NCBI GenBank assembly: GCA_003868215.1
Contig: QWDQ01000014.1
Coordinates: forward strand, 62,001 to 126,000
Length of the DNA stretch: 64,000 nt
Source of the DNA: Pseudophaeomoniella oleicola
Lineage: Eukaryota > Ascomycota > Eurotiomycetes > Phaeomoniellales > Phaeomoniellaceae
Reading direction: 5' to 3'
In this document: in pieces, positions 50,530 through 63,235 of the stretch
How the letters are laid out: every line of letters begins with the position of its first letter
Numbering within the stretch: position 1 is the stretch's first letter
The notes under the pieces: model-generated
Databases searched by the model: none
The model's input: the letters and a program-made list of their open reading frames with translations, nothing else
What the model was told of the DNA's origin: nothing
Position numbers and translations under genes: made by a program

Positions 50530-52746
50530 CTAGTAGTTCATGAGATCTATTGGTGAATGCAGATGTTAGCTGGACTTCGATCGATCGACAGGCAGTCCGA
50601 GAAACGCCAGAGAAAGGCAAGGAGAGGAAAGATGGGAGAACTCACCTCTACCGAAAAGGGCCCTCTTAGTCCAATCCATGGCCAGCAAAATTCTAGTTCT
50701 TAAACTCACACTTTGTGCAAAATAGATACTTCTCCATAGATAGACGGCAAGTATGCCACCCTTCAAGCCCATGCCCTCAAAGTCAAAGACAGCAGCATTA
50801 CCAATGTATGCAAGGCTACCCAGATGCCTGTACTCGAATGCCCTGTAGACGGCTTCATCAAGGTCACCATAATCGATCTCGTTCGCCCTCAGACCAGGGA
50901 GTGAGGCAGCGATCTTGTTGAATTTACGACCAAGATATTGGCCTTGCTGATTGGCTCGTTGAGCTGTGGCAGGGAGAGAAGTGAGTTTATTGTCGATTTG
51001 AATCAGCAGTTCATGAAGCTCGCCGAAGTCAAGAGTTCCAGATTTGTCTATGTCGTACTGCTCGAACAGTTTGTCAAGACGCTTCAAGTGACCAGCTGCT
51101 TGTGGAAATCGTCTTCGAACCCGCTGTGCAACGTTCCGCCATTCAGAAAATGTCAGATGGACTTTTTCCAGATCTTTACCCTTTTCCCAGGCCATGCTGC
51201 GAAGAAAGGTGACAAGATGGTCGGCAATATTATTCTGGACCGTGGAACAATCACCGATAGCGTAGACGTCACCCAGAGGGGCACCAATTAAACGAAGATG
51301 AGTGTCGGTTTCGAGAGCATGACGATTTGTCTGAGCGTCACCGAGCTTCTTGGCAATCTTCTGACAGAAATCCGTTTGTGCGACTCCTGTGGACCACAAG
51401 CAGAACCCCATTGGCAGCTCTTTCGTCACAATCTTGCCCTCTTCCTTCTGACTGAAAATGATCTTCTCAGGCTGCACCTCTATCACGCGCGCATTGGTGA
51501 GGACATCGACATCATCTTTTGCGAAACGTTCCTCAGCATATTTTGACAGAGCCTCGTCGTAGGTGTTAAGAATATGGCCACGGGACTGGATCACATGGAC
51601 GGATATCTCATTCCGAAGGATCCTTGGAAAAGATCGAAGAAGATCCTCGTTTAACATGTCATAAAGCTCTGCAGCGAACTCTACCCCTGTTGGTCCACCG
51701 CCACTAACAACGAATGACAAGAGACGTCGGCGTTCCTCGTCACTGGTAGTCGGTAAACATGCGAGTTCCAGATTATGAAGTACCTTGTTCCGAATTTCAC
51801 GGGCATCTGCAATCGTTTTGAGGAAGTTGCAATTCTCCAAGCCTTTTACACCATGTGGGTTTGTGGTGCAGCCTGCAAAATGTGTTAGCAGGTACACCCG
51901 ATAATGGGTGATTCATGTCGCCTTACCAACGCCGACAACGAGCTTGTCATACGGGAGATAGAAGTGTTGCTTTTCGCCATTGGGACCGACTTGAGACACT
52001 TCGACTAGTTTTTCCGAGAATTCGATGTCCTCTGCCACCGCTTTAAGAAAATGACCATTGAGCCTGTGGACAATACGACGAATTGGTTCAACCAGGGATC
52101 TGAATTCCAACGTGCCCACCGTTGCAGACGGAAGCATTGGCGTAAACAAGAAGTGGTTTGCAGGAGACACCACTGTGACGTGATATTCGCCGGTATAAAG
52201 CTGCTTTAACAGCGCCACACTGGCCCATCCGGTTCCGAGAATGACCAGCTTTGGCTTGGACTTCTGTGCGGTATTGGCAGGGCAGTCGTCATCATCAACC
52301 AACACTTCTGCGATCGGTAGGTTCTTTGGCCCTCCTCTTCTCGGTGACAACGCTGCTTCTGACACAGGTATATCTGTCTGCGCCACGACATCTGTGTAAG
52401 TCCAAGCGTCGAAAGCGAAGAATGCGACGACTAAGGTACCGGTCCCTAGAACGAAGAAGCCTGCTGCTGCAAAGGTCTTGTAGAAGAATCTAAAGATTGG
52501 GCGACGTTTTGTTGCGTCTGTTGTAATCGTCCTGCATGATTGCCGCGCTCGCGGGAATTTGCGTTGTTGCTGGAAAGCTATTCTACACTGGTTGCCAGTG
52601 GTGATTGATCGTTTGTTCTGGTATTGCAGAGCCCGAATTCGAAGCTGTCTTGCATGTAGCCCGAAGTTTCTTGAATGTGAAGCTTGAGGAGAGACGCTGG
52701 GAAGGATTCGACGAGCTAACACTCGAGCACAATGCGGTGACTCCAT
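50530..52746 (-). CDS. NDE1: External alternative NADH dehydrogenase with EF-hand (type II, NDE-like)
   Basis: Exons 52746-51927, 51872-50646 and 50546-50530 (17 nt) give 687 residues. The tiny last exon, reached by a GCTAAC branch site, replaces a read-through tail with the family ending GRDLMNY. The enzyme oxidises cytosolic NAD(P)H and feeds electrons to ubiquinone without proton pumping. The basic N-terminal presequence is followed by one hydrophobic helix (about 94-113). FAD/NADH-binding motifs are VILGTGWASVALLK (about 168-181) and VVSGGGPTGVEFAAEL (about 328-343). The EF-hand DIDKSGTLDFGE (about 546) has all calcium ligands, a feature of the calcium-dependent NADPH-oxidising members. 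The frame is open above the ATG but only from a GTG. Confidence 0.95.
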
Positions 52747-54037
52747 GGCGCAAAGGTTGGATCTGCCAATGTTCAGGAGGACCACCCGGTAGCAAGACGC
52801 TCTCGATTGCTCAGTCCACGATCATCTCGCAGACATGGTTGACAAAAAGGCAGAAATCTTCCAGAAACACACACGCACGACCAAAAGCAGGAACAATTGG
52901 TACGATGAAGCAGCTGGAGGGTTGGCTTGAGTATGTGACAATGGCGTAGATCGACAGAAGGATAAGGGAAACTAAGCAAAGCGAAGCAAAGGATGCAGGA
53001 TAAATTACGTAGGTAGGTAAGGTATGTAACCTATGACGGAGTATCGGTTAGCACAGCTCCGGTTTAGCGACTACAGGTAAGGTCGGTAGGGAACGCCTTT
53101 GACTAGCCAAGCGTCCATCAAATCAAGGCTTATTTAGCTAAATACGTACTATGTAGTACCTCCTACAAGGCCGATCTCAAGCGGTACAGTAATATCATTA
53201 CCGTATTTACTTGCTTGTCGCCGACCCCGGCGGATGCGTTAAGACACTACGGTCACGGCGAAAAGCAAAAAATATCGTTTTAACATCATCACTCTCATTT
53301 TCTCTCTTTCCGACCATACGAAATTCTATGTGAATATATGAACTTGATACACTTTCGACTTCTACCAGAGAACCCGTCATACATGCGATATGAAGGTGAA
53401 ATATCCCATCAACGCAGCGAGAGTAATATACGCCAACCTACACTGACTTACCCATTGAGGTGCCTCTTAACTCGAGGAGATTATTCCGACGGATCGTCTT
53501 CCGGTTCATCCTCGCTCGGCACAACCGTGCCGATGGACCTACCCCAAAGAGCTGTGATGAGACATTTTATGGTCACCTCCATGGAAAACTTTGTGCTTTG
53601 TGTATTCTGAATTGCTGGCCTCAGGAGAGTAGAGATCGAGAACCACGGAGGAGGTATGTATTATGTATCACCAAGCGATCACCAATTCCAATTAGGTACT
53701 ACAATGGCAGGCAATACTACATAGTACCTAAGAGAGACTTCGCTTAGAATATGCTCCAAAATAGTCTACGAGTCTCGTATGTGGCTCGTTCAGGACCACC
53801 ATCTCGAAAAGCTATTATTGTAATAGATATTATGGACCCATAGCAAAAGAGAAATTTCCCAGCCCGGAAATAGATAGCGCTCTAGGGGGTATCAATGTTT
53901 ACTTAGCATCCACAAAATATGCCATCCATACTGATGAGCCCGATATAAAGCACTTGCAATAGATTCAGCTTTGCAACCGAAAAGAACAAAACACATGCCT
54001 TCAATTAGCCATCCTTACCAGTTCACGCCTATGCTGC
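52747..54037. other. Long intergenic region between NDE1 start and SCC2 end
   Basis: 1.29 kb. 52990-53170 is dense in TAGGTAAGG and GTAGGTA words with an AT-rich run; 53270-53330 is C/T-rich. Short open frames at 53338-53747 (plus) show no motif. I see no gene. Confidence 0.45.
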
Positions 54038-57000
54038 TCAATCCCAATCGCCATCAGAGTCGTCGGAGTGAGCCACACTCGATCTGCGGGGTCTTCCTCT
54101 CTTCTTCTTGGGCGTTCCTCCGGCAGACATCGAGCTCTTCCGTTTGCCACGAGCCCCTTTCCTGCCAGACGGTGTATTAGGCTGCGACGGTGAGTCGTCT
54201 CGATCCATACTCTCAGAAAGAGAGAGCCTCGCTCCATCGTCCGCGTTCACTTTGACTTCTTCATCCACATTCATTAGCGTCACGAAAGCTTGACAGCGGG
54301 CCTTCATAGAATTCTCGCTTTCCATAGATGCCATGAGACCCTTGAGGGACTCCCAGTACCGTTCTCCTGTGACGCCGTGTGCCTTACTAGGTGCTTTAGA
54401 GAGCTCTTTAGCATCTTTAGTTTTGGCCATAGCGAAATGTGCTCTCGTAACGCCGTACTGCCGTCTCAAATGAGCTCGAGTCTCATACACTATGGATAGA
54501 ATTATCGCGGCTGTCGTCAGTTGCCGCAACTTTTGGAGATCGATAGGTTGGTCATGCGTGGATGTCGTCTGCGTAAGACCCTGGAAGCCACCATTCTCAA
54601 TGATAGCATCACTAGGAGCTTGCCTCGAACCTTCCAAACTCATACCTGATCTGAGAATCTGGACCTCGATACTTTGAGCAACATCGACACCTATCTTCCC
54701 AACAACACCTTCCATGTGACCTAGAATATGAATGACGTCTTCTAGCTTACCGTACTCGAAGAATGCCAGGTTCTGCATTATAAACTGCGTGAAAAGCACA
54801 GCTTGGGGAGGATTGCCGCGAGAGTCAACTTTTGCGAGGTCGAAGGCGGAACTTTTGGTAATGAGATTGCTTAAGAACTTCTTGACGTACTTGGAATTAC
54901 TCGTCTTTACGATGTCGAACAGGGAGCGGAGTTTTGGTAGGTATGGCCGGACCGAGCTCCCAAGCGGATCGCCGATGACATCCTTCTGGTAGATGAAAGT
55001 CTCGAGGACAGCTCGCATGTATTCTCTCTCGAACATGGTCTCATGCTGCTGGTGTAGGAGACGATGGGTTTCCACTGCGATTTTCGCAATCTCTTGATTT
55101 GTCGAAGTTCCTAGGGCTACGAGTGCACCTGTGCACTCTTTTGGGTGTAGAATTCCTTGCCGATTGATACTCGCAATCACTTGTGTAGCTATCAGAGCTG
55201 ACCTATCAACCCTTGTTGTAGCGACTTTTAACATGGGCTTCAAAAACTGCGCGCCAATAATTGCAGCTGCAGCATCATGTTCACTTGCTTTCAGCGATCC
55301 TCCAAGGCGACCGAGTTCTTGATCTTGCATGTCATCGTTACCACTTTTGGACGCGAAGGTGTCGATCGTGTGCTCTCTGATACCGAAGAAGCCAGCGAAA
55401 CCTTGCAAAACGATTTCTTGCAACTCACGTTCGCTGCTAGAGAAGACATCTAAAAGTGCCTGTTGCACGAGGTCTTTGCCAAATTGTCCAGGCCACGACT
55501 GACAGACAGAGGCTAGGCTCTGTAGTGCAGTGGCTCGTAGCTGTAGGGGTTGTCCGGGCATCGTGAATGGTACGAGGAAGTCAACTGCCAATCCGGCAAC
55601 GGAACTCTCATTCGTCGTGGGCGCAAACTTCTTGAATTCAGGGAATAAAAATTCAAGATCCCAATTCTTAACCACACTGCCAAGTATCCTGACGTAGCTG
55701 CGAAGCCTAGTCATAATCTGCGGATCGCTTAGATCGTTGCCTCTGGTTCCTATACCATTCTTGTAAACGGAGGTAGCGAACTTGAAATAACGAGGTGTCT
55801 CCTTCAGTACACCATAGATGGCCCAGAGACATGCGGTGACTTCATCGAGCACTGGGTTCGTCAATCGCCCAATCACGTTGAAAAGCGAAGCTCGGACTTG
55901 TGCAAGTAACGGTTTATCCAATGCCGATATGTGAGGAACCACACTGTGGAAAATGGAGACAACGGACCGAAACATGGCAAGTTCATCCCCTCTGTCACGT
56001 TCATCTGACTTTGTAGAGCTCAAGTTACTGAGGTAAGGGAGCAGTGTTGCGAGACGCCCAGAATCGATAAGCGCAGGATGTGCTTTCCCGAACACAGTCA
56101 ACGCCTTCAAGAGAAATTCTGTGTTCTTTGGTACAATGACATTGTCCAAAGTCACAGCTTTGTCGAAGGCATCCGAGACAATCGCCTTGAAGCTTTTCTC
56201 CAAAAGAGGAGCTGTTTTCGACCTGTCCTTGAATAAAGTACGAACAAAGTTCTCAAGGAGAGCCGCGTTCTCTGATTGCTGTCCAAGCGTATCTACGATA
56301 ATTTCCGTTTGTTTGGAGACAGCAACTTGCGTTCTGGCTCTTTCGTCAACTTCAGTAGTCGCCAGAACCTGCATCAATTCCGAGAACCATAGATCTTCAA
56401 GAATCTGCCGGGCCAAACCAGAAATGGAATCTTCATGATCTTGAATCTTTTGCAGAAGCTTGTTTGAAATCGCGACACGGATCTCCTGCCTCTGCTCCTT
56501 CTGATATATTTCTCTAGAGAGATTGATGCACTTCTTTCTAACACCTACAGAGGCATCATTGAAGCGCTTGAGGATTGTCTGGCAACCTTCAGCCAAAAGC
56601 GTGGGAGTGATGGAGATATATCTGCCGATCAAAGAGAGGGCCGAGTCGCGTACCATCGCAGAAGCGTCAGTAGTACATCGGAAGATGGCCTTCATAATAC
56701 CTGGCTCCTTGTCTAGAAGCTTTGGATCTACCTCTAGAAGGGACACAATGGACTTCAAAGAGCGACTGCGGGTCTTAATCTGCTCGCTGTTGATAGAGTT
56801 GACCAGAATCCGGATGATAGGGTCGAAATATTTGCAAAATTGGGAATTGAGCACAATCAAGTGATATGCGATCCGAGCTTCTGCGGCACTTATGTCGACA
56901 AAGTAGCGGTCTGCCTTGACATATCTCGGTTCGAAGAGAATTCGCTCTAACGTGGCTGCAAGCTCATTCACCTCAGGGTCAGAGTTGTTATCTCTCCCGT

Positions 57001-59588
57001 AAGTGTTGCATAGGAGGTCCGCCCACTGAAGAACGTAGAGACTCTTTGCACTAAAGATATGCCAGTTCTCGCTAGCATGGGTGTCCAGATATTCGATGAC
57101 CAAACGGAACGGACCGGTGCTGCCAATGAGATCCTCTGGACGCAGGTAACTTGACTGCTGGTCATGACCCAACTGGCTTATGCTTTGACTTATGCGATGT
57201 CCCTCTGATACTTGCTCGATACTCTTTGCCAAATGTTCTTTCAATTTCAATATCGCGATCGCTACCCACCCCAGAATTTCCAATGCTGTGTTGGGTTGTA
57301 GAGGCAAAATCTCTCCATCGATCTCTAACTTGTTCGTAATGCTGTAACATAAATCGGACGTCAACATCTGGAGTAAGGTTTGTGCAGCAGGCCATTCGGG
57401 CAATCCGACAACGGCGACCAGATCTTCAATGAATAGGTCTAGTAGATTACGATGTTTCTCATCACCGAGCTTCTTGGATTCGATGGCCCTCTTCAAAAAG
57501 CCACGAATAATCCTCATGGCGTTCATATGAGCACATGATGAGAGGGGATGCGAAATGGCTTCGAGTTGCTCAAGGGATGTATCTGCGGAGACTCCTTCAT
57601 CCTCTAACAACTCGTGATCACCAGCTGGGACAGCGGTTGACTTGCTTAACAGGCTGGTCCTGAATCCGGTGCCGTCGAGTTGGGGTGTTGTCGCTGTTGC
57701 TTGGACTAGCTGCATGAACAGAGCAGAAACTAGTTGGATGGCCTTACCATCGGACGCTCTGTACTGCCTCGCCCCTTGTTTAGCCGTTGGAAGCTTGCTT
57801 AACGAGTCGAGGAGGCCCTCGGTGATAGAAAGCTGCTGTTCGCGGTACATTGCAAACACTCTGCCCAGGACGCTCATTGCGGCTTTTCTCAATACTTCGA
57901 ATGTCTGAGAGCCGAGAACTGAATCCCTCTCGTTGGACACCTGCTCCACAGATATCAATTGCGGACCAAGGGCCACAATTGCGTTGATTGCAAATTCGGT
58001 ATCTTTCATCTTCATGTGGAGGTTCGCAAATAGTTCCAGAAACTTCCGACTCTGCGAGACAAGTCTTACAAGCGTATCTTTTGCCGACTTGGCTATGGCA
58101 AAACTTGCAGCAGACTTACCCGTTGAGCGTAGCTCGACGACTGGTATGATGAGGTCTTCAATGATCTTATGCAAGAACAAAGGCAGCTTAGAACTCATCT
58201 CTTCAGGAAACAATTCCTTCTCCCGAAGGTTCCCAATAACTATGGTCATTAAGGTCGATGCAGCTGAGATACTGCATTCTGCTCTGCGGAGCTGACTTTG
58301 CCAGTACATCAACTGATCGTGCTCGAGATCGGCCTTGACTCGGACGTCTATGTCCTCAATGGCACTTATGGGGTCTTCACAGAGTCTTACTAAACGTCTG
58401 AGGTAGTCGAGAGGAATTTCCTGTAAATGATCGACTTCGATCACCTTCTCGAGTGCATTCTGGAGCTTGCTGTGCGTTTTGACGGACAATAATGGCAGCC
58501 CTCCCTCGTCCGTTATCGTCAGGTCGAAGTATAGATTTCCTTGCTGAAATGTGCCCATAGAGGTGTCCGGCTGACACCGATCTTCTTCCTCGAATACCTC
58601 TTGCAGCAATTGCTCTAATTTCTCTGCAACGGCTGCACCGTTTTGCTTCTGAGCCTCAAGCCATCCTTCATGTTCCACTTTCCGCCTTTTTGGGGAGTCG
58701 GGTAGAGCTATGTACTTTGCTTTTTGCGATGGTAGCAACGATTGTACGATGACTACGGGTTCGAGTCTTTGTGAAGCAGGAGTAACAGACGCTTTCGGGG
58801 TTTCAATTTTGCTATGCAACCGCACATTCCGATCGACAATCTCATCGTTTGGCGTCAATCTAGATACTTGCGCCGGTGCTTGAAATGCTGCGACAGTTGG
58901 CTTGACTCTCGGACTAGGTGTACTTGGACTCGGATCTCTCAAAATGTCAACATGCTGTCAATCTAAGCATAGGGGTAACATACAGCGGAAGGGAACCTCT
59001 ATGTTTTCGAGAATCATTTTGGAGAATGGACTGAGCTCCGAAGCGTGCGCCGCAGCTGTTGCTGCGCGTCCCGCCGAACGAGTGATGTGATGGCGAGGCT
59101 TAAGCTTGCTGTGAGGTATCAGGTCAACCGTATCTATGCGCTGCACATCGGTCCCACCTACAAGTCAGGAAGGTCGTCTGCACTTAGGCGTTGTTGAACT
59201 TCACGAGCGACTCTGGCATACTCTTCTACGCCGCCTGGCCTATACCGAGCGTCTTTGAGAGACTCCAAAGTCTTGAATACCCTATCCCTCTCTTCTTCGC
59301 TGATCAAGCTTGATGTATGATGGGCAGAGCCGACTTCAGGAAGAGGAATGCGGTCTGCGCTTGTGGTCAGAATATCGGCCGAATCTTGTCATGTAGAGTC
59401 TCACCTAGACCAGTTGCAGGGGAAGTCGTGAGTGGAGAGAATTTCAACGCCTCTGCTGCATTCAATACCTTCATTTTGCGTTGCTGTGAATGGCGTCCAT
59501 TCATAACAGGCTGATTCGAAGAACGATCGTAGCCATCGACCTGGACTGGAATGGTCTGTCCAGGAAGCTGCTGCATGTTTGCCGCCAT
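54038..59588 (-). CDS. SCC2: Cohesin loader subunit Scc2/Mis4 (NIPBL, HEAT repeat)
   Basis: Exons 59588-59405, 59354-59162, 59108-58984 and 58935-54038 give 1,799 residues (introns 48-53 nt, all phases fit). Scc2, with Scc4, loads the cohesin ring on chromosomes and drives its ATPase. The N-terminal region is unstructured and Ser/Pro-rich, with PSKRRKVEHEGW-like basic motifs. From about 330 on, the protein is a long run of HEAT helices, with TTDASAMVRDSALSLIGRYI and SVGVRKKCINLSREIYQKEQ (the best conserved part of Scc2) near 930-1000. The Nipped-B C-terminal block is also present. The last 60 residues are Lys/Arg-rich (RGKRKSSMSAGGTPKKKRGR), including an AT-hook-like KRGRPRR. Confidence 0.94.
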
Positions 59589-59940
59589 TCCTCAATTCCA
59601 TGGAGGTGCAGCGACACCATCTAGATTCACTGCCTAGAAAGACAAGCCACAATTCAAGAACAGAGGGATTGAGTGTCGTCGTTGATTCTGTTTGCTGAGC
59701 GACGATACTTAGCTGTACCACGCCGCTTCCAGCCGCATTGTGGGTCCCATCTTTAGCATTTGCGTCGATCCATCCCCGCAGGATCGAACTTAAAATTAAA
59801 TGTTTTTCAGCGTCCTTGCGCACTGCGATACGGTCAGGTACCATTATCTGGTCCAAGCAATATTTTCGCTTCTTGTTCCATCACACATCCTCGTGACTTG
59901 TTTTACGCTTCATCCTGAAGGCACTTTTTGATCAGTCCCA
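59589..59940. promoter_or_regulatory. Divergent promoter region SCC2 / RPA12
   Basis: 352 bp between starts pointing apart. Open codons upstream of the SCC2 ATG in other frames are not convincing. Confidence 0.4.
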
Positions 59941-60358
59941 ATGGCCGCAATTGGCTCCCTTCTGTTTTGCACAGCGTGTGGTAATTTATTGCCGTCTTCC
60001 ACGGGACAGGAGAATGTCATGATCCCTTGCGATGTATGTGGCACTCACAATCAAGGTATGCCTAGTGCTGAAATATTGCTTGACTTCAAGGCTGATGTTT
60101 ATTCCAGACGCTTCTTCAAAGGTCATCATTTCCCAGTCGAAGCCCAGCGCATTTCCTTCAGCTTTGCGCGCAAGACGATCAGCTGTTCAGACTTTAACTC
60201 GAGAAGATGTTCAGCAAGATGCAGTCATCCAAAAAACATGCCCACAATGTGGTCGTACAGAGATGAGATGGTATACCCAACAGTTGCGCAGTGCTGATGA
60301 GGGGAGTACCGTCTTCTATCATTGCGAGTGCGGTTATAAAGAAAGTACAAACAATTAA
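59941..60358 (+). CDS. RPA12: RNA polymerase I subunit A12.2 (Rpa12)
   Basis: Exons 59941-60055 and 60108-60358 (52-nt intron, phase 1) give 121 residues, the usual size. The subunit supports RNA cleavage and termination by RNA polymerase I in the nucleolus. Two zinc ribbons are visible: N-terminal C10-x2-C13 and C30-x2-C33, and the C-terminal CPQCGRTEMRWYTQQLRSAD followed by FYHCECGY. The latter is the TFIIS-like ribbon with the acidic SADE hairpin that reaches the active site. Convergent with the deoxyhypusine hydroxylase gene, 139 bp apart. Confidence 0.95.
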
Positions 60359-60497
60359 AGCATGCCGTTGCAAGTATTTACACCTTTCATGGTCGAAAAA
60401 TGGACGCCATCACTCCTGCCCGCCGACCTTCTACTTCCAAGCAATTCTGAGACAGTCGCCTGCCGTCTCACAATTCCATCACTGTACTGCAACTTGA

Positions 60498-61573
60498 TTA
60501 TGCAGTGCTCACCTCCGGTATCATCGCATATTCGATCTCACCGTTCCGCTCGTACTCGGCCATATCCAGCGCAACGATGACACTGTCTCTAACCACTGGT
60601 TCTGGGTCATCTATGAACGCCCTCAATGTTTCCTCAACTCCAACCTCGTCCCCGAGACTTCCGAGTGCTTCTGCAGCCTCGTGTCTAACCATTCCTGCCT
60701 CTCCTGTGTTCTTCAGCACTCTTGTCAGACTTGGTATCGATGCGGGATGCGAGAGTTGACCGAATACGAAAGCGATCTCGTGGCGAAAGAGAGCTGAGGG
60801 GTCGGTGAAGCCGGCAGAGAGCGCCTGTATGGCTGGTTCTGCAGTGGGCAAATCTGGTGGTGAAGCAAGATCTCGAAGGGCGAACATCGCACGGTAACGT
60901 TTGAAGAGAGGTAGTGAAGTGTCTAGAAGAGATGTTCGTAGGGAGTCGATTGTTTGTGGCGCCGAATCCAAGGGCAACGGTGGCGCTGGATCAATAGATG
61001 AGAAATCACTATCACACATCAATCTGTGTCATTCTCTATCGAATTATGTCGACAGGGCCTGGCTCACCTTTGCTTGAGTTTCTCTGCTTTTCTCTCTTCG
61101 GAATTTTCCCAGATGATGCGGTCCACAGCAATGTCACAAGTCTCCCTCACGACTGTATGTTCCTTCTCATCATCCCTCATCGCTTTCATGAGCTCGACAC
61201 TTCCAGCATCGCCAAGAGCGCCCAGAGCCTCCGCAGCCTCGTGCCTGCACATCAGGTCTTGCTTTCTGTCTTCGAGAGCATTTCGTAGATATGGTACTGC
61301 TTCGTAATGCCTTGTTTGTCCAAGACAGTAGGCCAATTCGTGTTTGAGAAGAGCCGACGACGATCCAAATGCTGCTGCGATCGCATCAATTGCAGGCAAG
61401 GTCTGGGACGTAGCGGGGTGTTGGCAGGCAAGGTGCTTCAAAGAAAAGAGAGCGCGAAATCGGCGCCCTAGCGGAACTGATTCTGAAACGAGCGCTTTGC
61501 GCAGAGCTGCGACAGTTGTGTCAACTGTTTGCGAACCACTTGAAGCATCATTTGAAGTAGCTGAAGGAGCCAT
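60498..61573 (-). CDS. LIA1: Deoxyhypusine hydroxylase
   Basis: Exons 61573-61068 and 61008-60498 (58-nt intron, phase 2) give 338 residues. The enzyme performs the last step of hypusine formation on translation factor eIF5A, using a di-iron centre. Eight HEAT-like repeats form two symmetric halves, and the four His-Glu metal-binding pairs are all present: KHE (78-79), RHE (111-112), RHE (245-246) and RHE (278-279). The repeats EAAEALGALGD and EAAEALGSLGD show the internal duplication directly. The intron lies in the linker between the two halves (KLKQSDFSSIDPAPP). Confidence 0.96.
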
Positions 61574-62467
61574 TTTGGATCTCAGCTACCAAAAATAAGT
61601 GCTGGAATCGCTAATTCAGTGGTGTCTCGAGAAAATTAATTGTACTGATTGCTGAATTTTGGCCCCGCCAGCAGATCGTGGGGCAAATGACGGGAGTGGG
61701 CCGCTGCTATTTCTTTCTACCGCAGTTCTAGCCAAAGCGCAAGGCGTGACCGTCTCGCTGTGCGCAGTCTAATACTACATAATTACACATACCTCATGAC
61801 AGGTACTCAACAGCACTCACGATAGTTTGATTGGAAAAGCACATTATTCGCCAAGTGCTTCGCTCATACAGTCGGTATGGATGATAGTCTGATAGTCTCG
61901 TCGATAGGAATACCACTGATAGAACAACTCACTATCTTCCCGTCGGCTTCCGTCTTTCCAGAAAGAGCCCACTGACTGCAGCTCTAGGCTTACCCTCCAT
62001 CTCTTATAACAATCGAAATTCAATGCCGCCCAATGACACATGAGGTGCGAACCTTCCTAGCGCTCTGACTAGATTGCAGGAGGAATATAGATTTTGTGGT
62101 CTTCGTTACTTGGTTGAGTCTGATTGCTACCACAAATGCTATTGTTCTACCAATGATTGGGTGATCTTTCACTATTGGCTGATTGACGTGCAACTTCCAT
62201 CTACCATTGCCGCTCGTTCTAGCTGCTGGTCTTGAATGTGATTGGAATGTGATGTTCGTGTGAGTAGAACTAGACTTCCACTAATTGAATGCCGTGGACA
62301 GATTGTTGGATGTTGGTTTGAACGACATTGTGATGGACTAGATAAAATCATAAACGACTAACACTCAAAGGCTGGATCTGACTAGGGTGTTATTTCTCTG
62401 CCATGCGAGGATTCCCAATGCTCACAGCCCAAAAACCATAGTATGTACAATGCGACGCGGACAGCTT
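61574..62467. other. Intergenic region upstream of the deoxyhypusine hydroxylase
   Basis: 894 bp between the hydroxylase start and the NDUFS4 stop (both minus strand). A 65-codon minus-strand frame at 61844-62041 has no motif. TGATTGG and CCAAT-type words occur near 62030 and 62155 (CCAATGAT, ATTGG), possible Hap-complex sites. No gene supported. Confidence 0.4.
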
Positions 62468-63235
62468 CTATTTCGTTTTGATGTGCTTGATCCTGTGGGT
62501 TCCCACAACATCCTTCGCCTTTGTCGGTAGACCCTTGTCATGTACGAAATTGTTCGCATACGCCTTAGGTACAAACTTCCTCTCGTTGGGCTCTTGCACG
62601 AAGTACTCATAACCCTGTTTATTGGCGAACATAATGGCGTCCTCCTTCGACTTGAAGCTCAGGTGTGTACCCTGCATGGCATCTGATGAAGACTGCCAAC
62701 CCATGAGAGGGTTTTCCCAGCGGTGGCCTTTCTGCAAAGGGTCCCAATCCATTCTCCAGCCATGTTGATGCCATGTACCTGATTGCGTTGCCGTCTTCGA
62801 AGGGCGGTATATACGTACAGTCCGAGCTTGAAGGTCAACTGGAGCACCTGAGAGGACGGCTGCTGGTGTGATCTCTCCTGGCTCTGAGCCATCCATCACT
62901 CGTCGAGGGACGGGGGAGAAGGTCCTGGAGACTTGTTAGACAATCATGTTGTGATCGTGGTGAGAACCTTACGATGTTCCATGATCTATCGGAGCGTCGT
63001 AGTCAGGTCGATGGTGTGGGAGACCCTCAGACGGCCCTTCCCTCCTGGTAAGTCCTCCTTTACTTAACGCTCTAGCATCTCCAGCGGCATCTGGGGGGTC
63101 TGCGGCGCTAGCCTTTGACGCCGGTGCTTCGTAAAATCTTTGAGTAGTCTGACTGAGATACCGAGGTGAAGGACGTAGATATACAGTAGAGGCTCTCAAG
63201 AGTCTCGAAGATATTTGAGTGCGTGTTAGAGACAT
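62468..63235 (-). CDS. NDUFS4: Mitochondrial complex I subunit NDUFS4 (21 kDa)
   Basis: Exons 63235-62973 and 62924-62468 (48-nt intron, phase 2) give 239 residues. This is an accessory subunit of the peripheral arm of NADH:ubiquinone oxidoreductase; the Neurospora counterpart is the 21-kDa subunit. The presequence is SLTRTQISSRLLRASTVYLR (Arg/Ser-rich, no acids). Mature-part signature: RTVRIYRPSKTATQSGTWHQ, WRMDWDPLQKGHRWENPLMG, then FKSKEDAIMFANKQGYEYFV and the Lys-rich end. The frame is open upstream of the ATG, but the start at 63235 gives the best presequence. Shares its upstream region with ATP17. Confidence 0.94.

Noticed and set aside
53338-53747. Two plus-strand open frames of about 90 codons
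   Set aside because: No domain, no splice context, AT-rich flanks; chance frames in intergenic DNA.
59401-59856. 151-codon minus-strand frame overlapping the SCC2 start
   Set aside because: Out of frame with the well-supported SCC2 first exon and without motifs.
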